The notes beneath the pieces were generated by a model, which did not search any database, was not told where the DNA came from, and was given only the letters and a program-made list of their open reading frames with translations. The position numbers and the translations under genes were made by a program. Of a DNA stretch of 64,000 bases, positions 23,728 through 41,932 are shown piece by piece; the first letter of the stretch is position 1; the number at the start of each line of letters is the position of its first letter. Location: positions 5,969,588 to 6,033,587 of the forward strand of contig OZ025883.1 of assembly GCA_964019415.1 (NCBI GenBank), in the 5' to 3' direction. This stretch comes from Ianthella basta. Taxonomy: Eukaryota > Porifera > Demospongiae > Verongiida > Ianthellidae.

Positions 23728-24548
23728 TACATGAGGAAGCCATACATCAAAGCAAGCTGCAGTGTGCTAATTTTGCATAACGCCACTGTTTACGCTTTCA
23801 CACCTCATAACACACTGCGTCAACGGGGGCTCTTATTTGCTAACCCAATCACTTTCAAGCCTTAAACAAACATTTTGTTTACCACTTTAGCAAAATGCCT
23901 TTGATATTCATCACCTTGTGGACTTTCTCATGACCATTGGCTCTGGAATGATGAGTGCTTGGCACTTGGAAGCATGGTCATCAACATAAATTTATGCCTA
24001 GCACAGCACTGCACGTGTACTTTTATGGCAGTGACATGTAATTGTGCATGTAATGTCCTTAGTGATAGAGAAACTCAAGTCCCTTTCCCGAGTTCACTTG
24101 ATGGATCAACTTGAAGGTAGGTCCCGCCACTCCCAAGTTCTCGAGTCCTTTAAATCCTAGTACACTCTCTAAAAAGAAAGTTCTCCCTTCATACGCTGCT
24201 TGTAGGACTTCTAATCATTTGCCGTAGTGCCGACTCAAGCGGCGCCGACGCTTTATTCAGTACGAGAGGCCGCTGACAGCCTTTTTCTTGCGACGCTTCT
24301 CGCCTTTCGCCTTGTGCTCCGAGAAGAGCGTGTTCTCTGGTTTCTATAGTAACTTCAGCCAGGTTCGTTCGGTAAATTCATTCGACAGCGAACGAATTCA
24401 AACGCTATTCACCGCAGTTTGAATCGTAACAAGTCAGTTATAACATGGCCGCTCGGGCACTTAGCTGATTTATCGCACTCGGGCGCTTCGCGCCCTCATG
24501 TGATTAATCAACCAGCGCCCTCGCGGCCATGTTATAACTAGTACTTGT
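23728..24548. mobile_element. 0.82-kb insertion in intron 2 of ROCO B
   Basis: Copy C reads straight through GATGGCTTGTAGCACATG at 45757. In B this is split, with CTTGT on both sides (23723-23727 and 24544-24548) as a likely 5-bp target duplication. The right end carries an exact 16-bp inverted repeat GTTATAACATGGCCGC (24437-24452 and 24523-24538). No coding sequence. Family unknown. Confidence 0.6.
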
Positions 24549-24743
24549 AGCACATGTTGAGTCATGTGGAGTCATTAGCAGTAAATTGTAGGCAGTTCCA
24601 GTAATGAACCATATTGTTTAGTAGTCAGGCATTTTGTGAGGCATTTTGTCTCTCTCTGTGTGAAGTTGTTCATCCAACAAGTGGTCCATTGTGTCTTCTG
24701 TAGGTCACACCTTCACTTGTACTTCTATTAGAGAGAATTGAAG

Positions 24744-30181
<5,438 letters not shown>

Positions 30182-31266
30182 AATGGTGTCACAAGTACTG
30201 ATGGCACACAACTCACTTCTCCACCAGCAGCTGAGATTTCCCCAAGCAAGCCCCCTCCACCCATCCACGGTGAGGAGCGACCAGCAGCTGTTGGCCATCA
30301 CAAGGACTCTACTCGTCCTCCTAAAGGTGAGATAGGAGTTGCATGGGCTCTGCAATATATTGAGATTCAGTATGCCCAAATGTGCTCTAACCCAATGATT
30401 GGGTGTGATTCATAAGTACTAGTTACTACCAGGCCTCTAGGATGTAGCACATTTACTGACTGCAGACCTGAGAGTGTGAAGTGCCTGAGGGCAAGAGGGA
30501 TTAGAGGGTAAAGGGAGTGACTTGATTAGATTTAGAAGGATTGAAGTGAATGATGCTCCACTTCACTGTTGCTATTTGACCCATACAACATATGCAGCAC
30601 AGCAGGGTATGCTCCATGCAGTGTCACTACACATGAGTGCACCTCACAGTGTACCGAGTGTGGGAGGTCTGTCAGTACATGTGTGTGCAGACATGAGCTC
30701 TTCATGTTGCAGTGGAACCTGGCTATTCTGGACAACTTTGGGACAAGTCTATGTGTCCTGATTAGAGAGGTGGTGTTGCATTTTGTTTGTGTGTCACTAA
30801 AATGGGACACTTGGTAGTGTCCTCATTATACAGGTTCTGAATCCTGGTGTCTTTTATTTTTAAGAGGTGTGTGTGTGAATGTGTACTTGGAGGGGTTAGA
30901 ACATCACACTAGTGAGTGGTTCCTAACACCTACTCTGGTCCCACTCCCTCCTCAGATGGACACACCCACTTCACTATTGACTCCACCCCCACCTTACAAG
31001 CCATCAAGAAGTTCATTGTCCGTGATGTTGCTTCAAACTGGAGCCTGATAGCCGTCTACCTTGGTTTTGAATCCTCTGCTATCATGATGACCAAGACTGA
31101 CCAAAGTGAGCATGCTTGCACTGCCATGTTTGAGCGGTGGTTGTCATGGGAACCAGGTACAGGGGAGAAGGATCGGACTTGGCAAGCTGTGTTGTCAGCA
31201 GTAGAGTATGCTGAACACAAGGCCTTCTCACAGCAACTCAAGACGGAGCTGTTCAGTCTCCAGTGA
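30182..31266 (+). pseudogene. Stranded 3' end of ROCO B: Pro-rich linker and Death domain
   Basis: After the TGA the same frame stays open for 48 codons (NGVTSTDGTQL, then a Pro/Lys/His-rich stretch) and reaches a good phase-1 donor after 30326 (AAAG|GTGAGA). Exon 30956-31266 (311 nt) encodes a complete Death domain (FIVRDVASNWSLIAVYLGF; MFERWLSWEPGTGEKDRTW) and stops at 31266. It is nearly identical to the Death exon of copy A (14357-14667). Unless the TGA is read through, edited or bypassed, this end is no longer translated with the rest. Confidence 0.8.
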
Positions 31267-32182
31267 ACTTAGACCCCAGCAGTACAGAACTCACAGTACA
31301 TTGTAACTATACACACACACTACTAGTATATTTTGTTGGTGTGTTCACTTGTATCTTAATTGTATGTTTTGTAAAGAAAAATATTGTTACCAACTGCTCT
31401 ATAATGATATTCACGATCCGCCATGCAAGCTAATATGATTCGTCACGTGCTCGAGGACTGGATCGGAGGAGTTTCAGAATCGGCCCTGTTTTGCCAAAGC
31501 TGGACTTCACTCTGCGGCCCAAAGTATGTTCTGAAGACCACATCCCGTGACGGAACAAGCGGGGAATTACAAGGAACGAGCTAGCGTTTGGTTCTGCAGC
31601 GGACGTCTCTCTCCTCCACTGAGTCGGCCCCAGTCTTCCCAGACTACTTGACAGTCTCTAAAGGACGCGCTCTGGAGGGCGGTAGACCTCGAGCGGGCGG
31701 GAGAGTGAGTTGTGGGCGGAATGCACCAGTTTCCTCACCATTTAGGCCAAGGGTCAGCTGAACCCTTTGTTGGTTGTTCTGGTTGAGGTACACCCGTAAC
31801 TGTAGACACGTGGTAGTCTGGTCCAGACAACCTGTATATATATATATATGTGTGTGTGTGTGTCAGTCCTTCAACACTCCTTTCTGTGGTCACCACACAC
31901 TGCACCCCCTTACTAGGCTGGTGCCCGGCCAGCCCTCCACCCCCGCCTTAATTGCTGCCATCACCTGTATTGATTACTGAGTGTGGTGTGTACATTCCAG
32001 GGGGTTCCCCCTTTGGCCAACCTGCCCCAGTCCTTCCGGTTGTGTTAACCTTATTTATGTCCATTAATATGACATGTGATTGCATGCATGTCTGTTATCA
32101 ATGTGTACACATCCCAGTTGGTATGTTAGTAATGTACAGTGTGTTGTGTCCTACCACCAGACTCCCCTCACACTGTGTACAG
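31267..32182. other. Shared non-coding spacer after ROCO B
   Basis: Counterpart of 14668-15619 with small deletions. No gene recognised. Confidence 0.5.
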
Positions 32183-32342
32183 GTGAAGGAGACAAGGAAG
32201 AGGCTGTACCACAATGAGTCACGTGTAAAGAAGATGGCTGTCAGACATCACCTCGGTGAGAGGTCCTACACAATTGAGTGAAGCCACAACTTGCTCTCAG
32301 GAAAGAGGGTCAAGAGGCAGGACTTTGTCAAGTTGGATGAAG
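32183..32342 (+). other. Lys/Arg-rich exon pair, copy 3
   Basis: 32183-32255 reads VKETRKRLYHNESRVKKMAV and 32301-32342 reads GKRVKRQDFVKLDE. Splice borders and phases equal those of the copy at 15620. Unidentified. Confidence 0.45.
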
Positions 32343-32450
32343 GTAGGGGAGATTTGGGTGTGGGGTGGAGATTTGGGTATGGAGAGCAGGGGGGTGGAGA
32401 TTTGGGTATGGGGACCAGTGGGGTGGAGATTTGGGTGTGGGAGCCAATGA
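32343..32450. repeat. About 30-bp tandem repeat, copy 2
   Basis: GGTGGAGATTTGGGTATGGGGACCAG-type units, counterpart of 15781-15870. Confidence 0.75.
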
Positions 32451-33445
32451 GTGGTGGATGTTTGTGTTAAGAGACTAAATTGAACACTATTGAGGGACAG
32501 TAATTCATCTTGACTTTGAAAGGAATGAGAGTAGAGAGTGTTCACTGAAGATGGCTACCTACTCCAGTTAATGCCTATTCACCAATAGCTGCAGGTCTGT
32601 AGGAAGCATTTAAAATGTGGTGTGGCCAGCTGAAAATCATCTTTGGTGTCACAGGTCACAATGGTGCTGCTATATGAAAGAGATTTTGAGCTTTCACTGC
32701 ATCAGCCATTTCCAGAAGTGAGGCTGAGTATTGTGTAAGCTCTAATTTCGCTGGACTATAATATTGCGAATCACCGCTTAGAAGGGTAATTTGCAATTTT
32801 ATTTTCAGGAATGTTCACCAAGTTATTTGTATTGGTAACAAAGTTTTGTGTGTTACGTTTATTATAATAAGATGCAAATGGTTGTATAATACAGCTGTCC
32901 AATTTACTGTACACATGGCTTGTTTCAACAGGAGGTGATTAATGTGACGTACACATGTGCCAAAGGCCGAGTTAAACAATTTCTTGAGTCTGTCTGTCAT
33001 TGTGCAGAAGTGTGAAACAGAGAATCTTTCTGCATGCAGTTCTGGGCCTTACAGCACAATTTACATCTATGTTAAATTTTATTTCTTTTCACTAAGTTTT
33101 ACAATTTTCTGTCTGTGTTTGTGATTAGCAGTCATAACAGTATTCACTCTGAAGAATGGGTACTGTTACAGTATGTACATGGTAAATTTCTTAATTGGTC
33201 TTTCTTGTATCTGACCAGCTGCCAGTAACAATTGCTTATCATCTGCATTAAAGTGCAAGTTGTTAGATCACTTGTAAGACCATGCATGGTGTCATGTTTG
33301 CTACAGAAGGTGCAGCAATGCCACTGTCATGTGACTGGTTATCACAGAGCCAGGACCATAGGATGGCAAGGGTTCAGGTTTCAGGGCAGCCAGGCCAGCC
33401 TTCCCCATGACAGCATGCATGCAACACATGCATACATTCATCACA
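32451..33445. other. Non-coding spacer
   Basis: 32470-32690 is shared with 18080-18300. 32700-33445 appears unique, AT-rich and without a convincing gene. Confidence 0.45.
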
Positions 33446-33447
33446 CA

Positions 33448-33481
<34 letters not shown>

Positions 33482-34240
33482 ACTTCCTATATGGGTCCAG
33501 TGCATCCTATGGGGGGTCCAGTGCTTCCTATGGGGGGTCCAGTGCGTTCTATATGGAGTGCATTGCGTCCTTTATGGGATCCAGTGCATCCTATAGAAGG
33601 TCCAGTGCTTCCTACGAGGTGTCCAGTGCGTCCTATATGGGGTCCAGTGCGTCCTATGGGGGGTCCAGTGCATCCTATGGGGAGTCCAGTGCATTCTATA
33701 TGGGGTCCAGTGCATTCTATGGGGGGGAGGTCCAGTGCATCCTAGGGGGGGGTCCAGTGCTTCCAATATGAGGGTCCATCGCGTCCTATATGGGGTCCAG
33801 TGCATCCTAAGGGGGCCCAGTGCTTCCTATGGGGGGTCCAGTGCTTCCTATGAGGGAACCAGTGCGTCCAATATGGGAGTCCAGTGCGTCCTATATGGGT
33901 CCAGTGCATCCTATATGGGTCCAGTGCATCCTATGGGGAGTCCAGTGCATCCTATTTGGGGGTCCAGTGCGTCTTATATGGGGTCTAATGCATCCTATAT
34001 GGGGTCCAGTGCTTCTTATGGGGGGTCCAGTGCGTTCTATGGTGGGTCCAGTGTGTCTTATGGGGGGTCCAGTGCGTCCTATATGGGGTCCAGTGCATCC
34101 TATATGGGGGTCCAATGCATTCTTTATGGGGTCCAGTGCTTCCTATATGGGGTGCAGTGCGTCCAATGAGGAGTCCATTGCATTCTATATGGTGTCCAGT
34201 GAATCCTATATGGGGAGTGCATCCTATATGGGGTTCAGTG
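33446..34240. repeat. (AC)n followed by a large 21-bp minisatellite, copy 2
   Basis: An AC run (33446-33478) is followed by roughly 36 units of GGGGTCCAGTGCGTCCTATAT with variants (33487-34240). The array is about twice the length of that at 15880, so copy number changed after duplication. Long open frames here are repeat artefacts. Confidence 0.9.
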
Positions 34241-35110
34241 TATTCTATATGTTTTGTTACATTTATGTTTATTGCCTATTTCTATAATTATGTGAAAATA
34301 TTGGCCTGTGAAATTTGTGACAATTTGTTCCATTGTAGTAGTAGGGACTGCAGGTTCAAATATACTTTCAATTATGACAATATGTTGGTATCATTTTCGG
34401 ATTCACCTACGTACCTTTTGCAATCAGTATGATACTTTTTTCATCCAAATCCGTTCAGTAGAAGCTGAATTACAAGCTTGTGAACATTGGTACTGTACGA
34501 TTTCTGACACATAGTAATAGGAATTGCAGTATGTACTGAATCACGCGTGCATGACATAACCCAAAGTCCAAAGCATTTCTCAACTTTGCGTAAGCAGGAC
34601 ACCATTTACATAATAGCCAATAAGTGTTGTTAAGCATCCATATTTGACCCTACGCCACTGATTACAGCACTTTCGAGATCCTTCTAGCAACCATCTGGCT
34701 GAAAGTGGGCACACTGCATATCACCTTAGAAGCAAAGCGTTCATTACTCAAAGCCAGTACATCAGTGAACATGAAAGTACTAAGGTAGGATAAATCTGCC
34801 AACGATCTTTTGATTGATACCACGTTTGCTGAGTTTGGTTTCTTCTGGTATCAGCGGTGAGCTCTTTAATATGACATACTGCGCGGTATTATTGAATTGG
34901 GCAGACATTTTGCTGCAATTGTGCAAGATGTTTGCAATGTCTAATTGTTGTAAATTGTGAATTTTATTGCAAAACTTTAAGAAAATTGCATGCAGTGTTA
35001 GTCTGCCCAATTGTGGTAATGAGCATATGACAGTGATGTGAATAGATGATATAATTGCATCTTTGACTTACAACCAAGTCACATGACTGTCATGTGACAT
35101 GTTATTGCAG
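34241..35110. other. Non-coding, AT-rich spacer
   Basis: No gene seen. 35016-35110 (ATGAGCATATGACAGTGATG onward) is duplicated at 53772-53867, immediately before another mTOR fragment. Confidence 0.45.
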
Positions 35111-35311
35111 GGAGAAGCTGTTCAAGCTGTCTGATGAGAACTGGTGGATTGTGGATGACGACATCTGGTGTGACAGCAGCCTTGACCGGGGGCCGGGTGG
35201 AGTGGTCTATGATGAGAGAGTACGTGCAGATGATCCCAGAGGACAGTGTTGAGTGGCGTTCTACCGGTCAGTGACAGCAGTGCAGGGGAGAGGTACCTGC
35301 TGGCCCAACAG
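35111..35311 (+). pseudogene. mTOR: mTOR FAT-domain exon fragment, copy C
   Basis: Begins EKLFKLSDENWWIVDDDIW, equivalent to the exon at 2749. It then carries a shared deletion and frame changes and ends with RYLLAQQ codons at CAACAG|GTGAGG. Copy D (53868-54068) has the same internal damage, so C and D descend from one damaged copy. Confidence 0.85.
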
Positions 35312-36544
35312 GTGAGGATTCTGTGTGTGAGTGCACTGTTAAGACTGCTGTGCTGTCCTGTGCAGCCAGTTCTATTGACCGGAGCTCAGTACATGGCCTT
35401 ACACTTAAACCTGCCACAACTCTTGCTATGTATGATTAGCTGGTTGCATTTGGGTGTGATGTTAAGTGCCATCTTGGTGAGCGTGGACGGAGCACAGTTT
35501 GGTCTCCTTGAAGAGGTAGCACTGACTTCCTGTGGTTTGTAACACTGCCGGCATGCCTGTGTGAACACCCCGTACGGGTCTCATTGGGCCAGGAAGTGAC
35601 TGCTCTGAGCAATCTGTTTAGGATGACCTTCTGTTCTAGTCAAGGAGTGGACACACGTACAACACACATACACACACACTGCACAGTCACAAAGTGTACA
35701 CACACACATGTATCTACAGTGTACATAGGCAGAGTTTATATTGATACCATGGCAGTCTATCTGTACGTGGCCTGTATTATCTTCACTGCATACATCAGAC
35801 TAGCTACACAGAGCACCAAACACTGAAACTGTTGATGACAGGCAGACTCATGCACTGTGTTTGGGCATGTTAGATTAATGCTTATCAGCTAACCAGTTAA
35901 TTTGTTGTTTGTGTCTTCTAAATTGAACCCTGTTTATTCGTGTGGACATCATTTTAGACTCCCTTTTAAAGTAGTCATTCACACACTCAAAGAGTAGAGT
36001 TTACTGTGAATACATCAATTGTAAGATCCAAGTCCATACCCTGGACACAGCTCACCCTGATGGTGTGTTGTGTACAGTGGGAGGACCTCCTCAAGCTAAG
36101 TATACTATTAGTGTTGTTTAATGTAGTGTGGAGAGGTTTGTGTCCCTCAAACTATCCCACCCAATGGTGTGGTGTGTAGTGCAAGTTACTGTCCCATATG
36201 GTGACTACACATGTGTGCATGTATTATTGGGTGAGCCTGAGCAAGCCCCACTCTAGTGTGCACTCTATGCTTGGGGTCAGCCGGATATCTACCTAGCTAT
36301 CAGTTAGGCATCAGTGGCTGCATACATTGCCAGTGTTTGAGGCTCATCGGGGTCTGTTTCTTGGCCACTCCACAAGATGGCCGATGGGACTGCCCACATC
36401 CAAAGTTCTTGTCACGGATTCACATTAGGACACCAGAATTGGGTGTCTTCGCAGGCAAAGAACCAGAGCATCTATACATTTGCACAGTGGGTGGCCGTAT
36501 GCTACGGATACACTGTGGAACAATGAACAGAACGGCCCAGGGTG
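35312..36544. other. Non-coding spacer, 35312-35870 duplicated at 54823-55390
   Basis: No gene recognised. The reading frame at 36256-36651 runs into the next mobile element and resembles nothing known. Confidence 0.45.
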
Positions 36545-37465
36545 CGCATGTGGGTTATGGCACCTATGTAAACAATGTGGCTTCGCGCGGCCGATTTTTG
36601 ACCTTCGTATTCTCCCTTCTTTCTCCTAGAGTTAAGTCCAGAACAAGCTAAGCTATACATGAAACTGTAGCTGCATTATAGTACTTCACGTTTGTATAAC
36701 AATTATTTCAGTGACAGTTTCCTAGACGGAGAATTGCGGCCGAGGACAGTACATCTAAAAACGCACTCAATCGCTGTGTGGGAGTCGGTGGAGAGACTGA
36801 GAGCAGATTAGAGAGCATAGAACAGTACGCAGTCACACGATCTAACTTTTCCATGTGTCCGCAGTTGAAAAACGAATCCATTGGAGAGTTATGTTGGGAA
36901 AACCACTTTCCTTCTTTGCGGTCGAAGCTTTCGCACATAATAACTCGCGATAGAAAACTGGTATCAAAAGCGGACACATGGAAAAGTTAGAAAACATCTT
37001 TACCATCACACCTCTACCTTCGTTGTGAAACATTCGGCTGTTCTGAGGTCCCACACGGCGGTTTACTGAAGAAACCCATTTTGCCTCCTCCAACAGCTAG
37101 AGTCACATGACGCTCTCATGACTTCCTGTCTCAGTGGGTAGGCGCGTAACATATGTCAACGAAATGGCGACCGTGAGATACTCAACTTACCGTGATGTCT
37201 TGCGCCACGCGTGGCCTACTTCGTTTTCCATATATACAAGAAATGGACTCCTGCTTACCTGCTCCGGTATCTAACTTGTCGTTTCGCCTCTACGTCTTGT
37301 ACCAGATGTGACATTCCTAGACGATGGCGTGACGTAATCAATTGAGGCAGCCCTGGCACGCGCACATCACGCGGTGTCACATGCGTAACTAGGGTAACGT
37401 AGAAGAATGCGCTGAAACCGCACGGTCCAAGCTTGTGTAAACAAAGCTGCCATAACCCACATGCG
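36545..37465. mobile_element. Foldback-type DNA element, copy 2 (921 bp)
   Basis: Ends CGCATGTGGGTTATGGCACC and its near complement (CCATAACCCACATGCG), with TG on both sides as a 2-bp target duplication. Internal inverted pairs include CTAACTTTTCCATGTGTCC (36843) and its complement (36972-36990). Related to 29025-29878 only near the ends and in parts of the interior. No transposase. Confidence 0.75.
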
Positions 37466-38467
37466 TGTGGCTGGTCCATACTTTCCGTTCTATGTCAGTG
37501 ATTCAATCCTGCGGACGCTGGAATGTGGTGGATTAGTGGGAGAGTATGCACAGGCTATACCATTTGTGGGGCATTATTGGCAGTGAACAGCTTTCTATCT
37601 GGGATGTAAACCTCTAACTGTATGTTTGTTTCATTTGTGATTCACCTAGCAATAGGCTCTGAAGTACATAGTGTTTAAGTTGTGCTAATTGTGATACATC
37701 TTGTCCAAGTCTGTCCTACATCATCTTGCGGTGGCTGTGTGTATCATTGTGTGTGTATGTGCATGTGTTTGTAAGCACCACACTGTGTACATAGCAATGT
37801 GTGTGTTGTGTGTACATGAAGGTAGCAATGTGTGCACATTCCACACCACCAAGCCTGTCCACACTTCCAAGCTCTTTCCGTTCTCCTCAACCTATCTTCA
37901 AACTGCCACACCTCCATTGCCTGTTTGTCAGGCACACTCAGTGACATGTATGCGACTGGACACAGGCTCCCCCCACAATGCCGTACATTCACCTAGTAAT
38001 ACATTAAGCGAATTTCTGAGACTGCAACTGGATATCAATAGGATTTCAAAACTGAGATGCTAAATCATGAGCCATACCAGTTATAGCTAGTGCCTAGCAT
38101 TGCCACCGCAGACATAAAGTAAGCAAGTTTTAAAGTTGGCCTAGGGAAACTACTGTTTGCAGCACGTTTTGCTAGCTGTGGGGTAGCACTATAATATCAG
38201 CTGTACACGGTACAGACCCTTAAGCATTATGTGAGGTGATAATCTGTACAGGGGTAGTTGGCTAGTGTGGACTAGTACTGTATTATCAACTTGCATGGTA
38301 CAGACCTTTAAGCATCATGTACAATTCATAATGGGTAAAGTAATGCAGCCAGTTTCTAATAGCGATGTCACAACATTTGGCTGCTCCTCCGTTTGCTGTT
38401 TTGGCCAACTATTCTGAAATTGACTGTGTTGTGACATTAGCAGCAGCTAGCACTGAATGTTTCAAAA
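37466..38467. other. Non-coding spacer
   Basis: No gene recognised. 38030-38460 is shared with 18400-18860. Confidence 0.45.
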
Positions 38468-38581
38468 GGCACAACAACAACAGAAACAGAAACTTGTAAG
38501 TAATAATCAAAGCATGTTAACAATGTTACACAAACAGACATGTTTTGAATACTGATCGGTTTCTGTTTCTGTTGTTGTGCC
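38468..38581. repeat. Inverted repeat GGCACAACAACAACAG..., copy 2
   Basis: Arms 38468-38493 and 38559-38581; counterpart of 18870-18982. Confidence 0.75.
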
Positions 38582-38799
38582 AAATATGCTGTCATCATCA
38601 ACATGGTAGTGCAGCCAAATCCACTATCAAGACCAGGCTGACTGGCAACTGTGTACACTTTGCATGGCTTTCTTCTTCTTTTGGGGAATCAAAGTCTTTG
38701 GCTAATGTGGGCTCTCTGAATTTTCAGAATGTGTGTGGTATTTGGGCATCCTTCGTGATGTAAAGCACTTCACGTTATCTCATCAGATTTTACTTAGTG

Positions 38800-38975
38800 C
38801 AGTGGAACCTGTCTAAGGCGATTGCTGTGTTAGGCAGCCACCTCTCTACAACAGCCAGCCTTACTGGCCACAAATAGCACTAAAACATTGCAATCCTCCT
38901 CTGTAGAGCAGCCACCTCTCTATAAAGGTCAGTTAGAACTGGCCCACAAGTGGCTGTCTTAGACAGGTTTCACTG
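38800..38975. mobile_element. pogo-like MITE, copy 2
   Basis: Ends CAGTGGAACCTGTCTAAGGC and the complement of CAGTGAAACCTGTCTAAGAC; TA follows the right end. The right end matches the left better than in copy 1, so this is closer to the original element. Confidence 0.68.
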
Positions 38976-39531
38976 TACAAATGATCCCAGGATAATATTA
39001 TAACTAGCTACTTAGCAGACATGACTGGGTGGCCATGGTGGTGGTTTAGTCAAAAGAATATAGCATAGATGGTACCAGAATAGAACGGGATAATAACTCC
39101 AAGTGTGAATACAATTACATAGCATAACACTACACTTAAGTAAAAGTCATGCTTCACTGTTAGCTAGTTGGACAGCCAGTCAAAAAGAGTCTTGACCAAG
39201 CAGCTGGCCAGTGGTCCCCAGCACTGATGCCGAGTTCCCTCTCTGAACTGCCACAGACAGCCTTTGGAAGAGGTGGTGGTCCTATTATAGCTAATATTAT
39301 GGTTAGCAGACATGACTGGGTGGCCATGGTCGTGGTTTAGTCAAAAGAATACAGTATAGATCACTTATCAATTACAAGAGTTAGCTATAGAGCCATGACA
39401 TCACAAAAAGGTAGTCTGTAATGTATTGAAGAGTCAACTGGACCATGCAGCCGTTTAGCAGTGTCTGAACACACAGAAACAAATTGACAATGAGCAAGGA
39501 TATTTTAAGATTTCAGTGGATTTCTCTTGGA
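38976..39531. other. Non-coding spacer
   Basis: Contains a local near-duplicate of GACATGACTGGGTGGCCATGG (39019 and 39308) around about 270 bp that is absent from the equivalent place near 19404. No gene. Confidence 0.5.
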
Positions 39532-39851
39532 CACTCCTCAACCTTGCAGAGTTTATGGAACACTCAAGGTGGCCTCTGTAAGCTGGGCTCTTACTGAGTG
39601 TGCTCTTACTGAGTGTGCTCTTATTGTGTTGTCTTTGGTGTCTTTAACTATAGGCAGTGGGCCTATATTAGTACTGTTACTATAGAGCATGTCCATTGAT
39701 TGTAGCCCCTCCCCCAGGGTCACCTGGCACTGAACCCCGCCCTCCTGGGGGAGTGTCCCATGAACTGCTGAGCATATGCCAAGGCCCTCCACTACAAGGA
39801 ACTGGATTTCCACAAGGGACCCAACACCAAGATCATGGAGTCCCTCATCAG
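39532..39851 (+). pseudogene. mTOR: mTOR FAT-domain exons, copy C
   Basis: 39532-39585 keeps only the exon end ([10 protein letters not shown]). 39718-39851 reads HLALNPALLGECPMNC, a TGA at 39769-39771 replacing a conserved Arg, then AYAKALHYKELDFHKGP. Compare 20248-20691. Confidence 0.85.
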
Positions 39852-39887
39852 GTGAGAGGGAGGTGTGTGTGTGTTGTGTGTGTAGTG

Positions 39888-39955
<68 letters not shown>

Positions 39956-41035
39956 ATGTTTGTGTGTGGGAAGGAGTGTGTTTAGGAACACAGTTTGGTG
40001 CTCTTGTTCCCATTTTCGTCTGTCACACACACACAACTATAGCTACACTCACATGTAGTGTGCTGGTTGGGAGGGCTCTTCTTGAAGCTCTAGTGTGCAC
40101 AGTTGTGATGTGCTTTCAGGGAAAGAGTGGTTTTCAGATTGGAAAAGAGAACTGTATGCATGTCATGTATTATGTTCTGGTGCTTTCAACAAAACATCCT
40201 ACACTTTGTGTGGGCAGCTCTCGATGAAACAAGAATGCACTTTTTCCTATTTCCATATGCCAATATACAATGATTCATTGGCCAAACTGTATTGTAAGTG
40301 GCAGCACTAATGATCACTGTTGCTGCATACATAATGTGACCTCAGTACAGAGCTATAGTGTGTTTCAACATGAGAGGAGGGAGGGAGATGGAGCTAGGTG
40401 TTTGGGAGATGTAGAGTTGCTTTCCAGTGGCGTTGGTCTGGTCCAGTGTCACTCCACACGGTGTGTATGTGAGTGTAGTGTTTACTTCGTGTCCTGTGTG
40501 TGGTGTGGTCTGGTCCAGTGTCACTCCACACAGTGTGTGTATGTGAGTGTAGTGTTTACCTCATGTCCTGTGTGTGGTGTGGTCTGGTCCAGTGTCACTC
40601 TCCACAGTGTGTGTATGTGAGTGTAGTGTTTACCTCATGTCCTGTGGGTGGTGTATAATTGTGTGTGTGTTTCCTTCACTGTACAATAGATAGGTATGTG
40701 ACATTCCATTTGTGTCTGCATTGTGTGTCCACCTGTGTGTGTCCATCCCTACCCCAACCCACTCCCCTCCTCTCCCTCCCTCTCTGTTCCCCCACTGTGC
40801 TCAAAGTGCTCCCTCCTCCCTCTCCATCCTCTGTGTGTAGCTGTAGCCTCGTCTGGACAGACTCAACTACACTCAGTTTGTATACAAAAAGAATGTGGGT
40901 GTGGTCAGAGTTTGCATAGGGTAAGTCCCTAGTGTGATTGGTACCACACAGTGGTGTGTTCTTACATGAGACACAATGAGAGTGTATTGTGTTTTGTGTT
41001 GTTCTGAGTGGGCTGCTCTCTGTGTCTGTTTGAAG
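39852..41035. other. Intron-like spacer with GT repeat and CACTCCACACNGTGTGT repeats
   Basis: A GT run lies at 39890-39951. Three tandem copies of about 60-70 bp (GTCTGGTCCAGTGTCACTCC) span 40435-40630. 40740-40850 is C-rich. A possible exon-like stretch at 40850-40920 was not identified. Confidence 0.5.
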
Positions 41036-41178
41036 GTGTGGACGGCCACAGGGAGGATCTCCAAGAATGACTGAGTGGAGTGGTTGTGTCAGCTTGGAGT
41101 GGAGCTGCTGAAGGAGTCCCCTAGCCCCACCCTGCGTTCCTGTTGGGCTCTTGCTCAAGTGTACAAGTCACTTCCTCA
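41036..41178 (+). pseudogene. mTOR: mTOR FAT-domain exon (RISKND block), copy C
   Basis: Reads VWTATGRISKND, a TGA at 41072-41074 in place of Trp, then [18 protein letters not shown] and [12 protein letters not shown] to GTGAGT. Apart from the TGA it is open. In this unit it lies downstream of exons that it precedes in the protein, so the order is scrambled. Confidence 0.88.
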
Positions 41179-41859
41179 GTGAGTGGAGTGTGTAAGCGTG
41201 GGTGTGAGAGTGACTGGTGAGGCGCTTGAGTGAGTGAGTGGCTGTACGTACATTGGCCACTCCCATCTCCCCTAGCTCTTTGCTTCCCCAGCCTCTGCCT
41301 CTCCTTACTCCCCTCTCACTTCCTCCGTCCACCTCCTCATCTGCCCCTTCCTTTTTCTTTTGTCTCTGTACCCTTCCATCCTTCCCTACCTCCTCCCCTT
41401 CTCATCTGCCCCTCCTTACTCCACCCCCTTTTGCCCCTCCCTCCTGAGGTAAAGATATCAGTGTTGCCATGGTGACATGTCCCAATCACATAACCTGCTT
41501 CCTGTTCTCAGGTAACGACTTCCCCCATGAGAAGGGCATTGATGTGTGTCATCAAGTGCAGCTGCTGATTGATCAAGCCACTTTTCACATGAGAACCTCT
41601 GCCAGTGCTACATCGGATGGTGAGTGTGTGGTCCCTTTTTGTGTTGATGTGTACGAGAGGGGGGATGAGGGATATGTACACTGAGTGTACAGTGGGTAGC
41701 TGGTCATTGACTGGTGCCATGTAGTTAGTGTAGTGTGTGTTACACCTCACTCCTCTATGCCCCTCCCATCCCTCCTACCCCCTCTGCCTCTCCCACCCCT
41801 TGCCTTTGCCCCTTTCACCCCTCTGCTCTGTCCTGCCCCTTTCCTTCTGCCTTGTCATG

Positions 41860-41932
41860 ATAACAAGTATTTCGAGTTAAAAAAACTCATGGGGCGCCGG
41901 GGCGCCCCTGAACTCAAACTACTTGCTAACAA
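41860..41932. repeat. Hairpin at an insertion edge
   Basis: ACAAGTATTTCGAGTT and AACTCAAACTACTTGCT arms flank a GC-rich centre (GGGGCGCCGGGGCGCCCC), which is itself a perfect palindrome. It marks the left side of DNA absent from copies A and B. Confidence 0.65.

Noticed and set aside
36256..36651. 131-aa plus-strand frame
   Set aside because: It extends into the terminal repeat of the mobile element at 36545, has no recognisable domain and no support from the duplicated units.
40435..40630. Possible CRISPR-like array of about 60-bp repeats
   Set aside because: These are three imperfect tandem copies without unique spacers, in a eukaryotic intron-like region.
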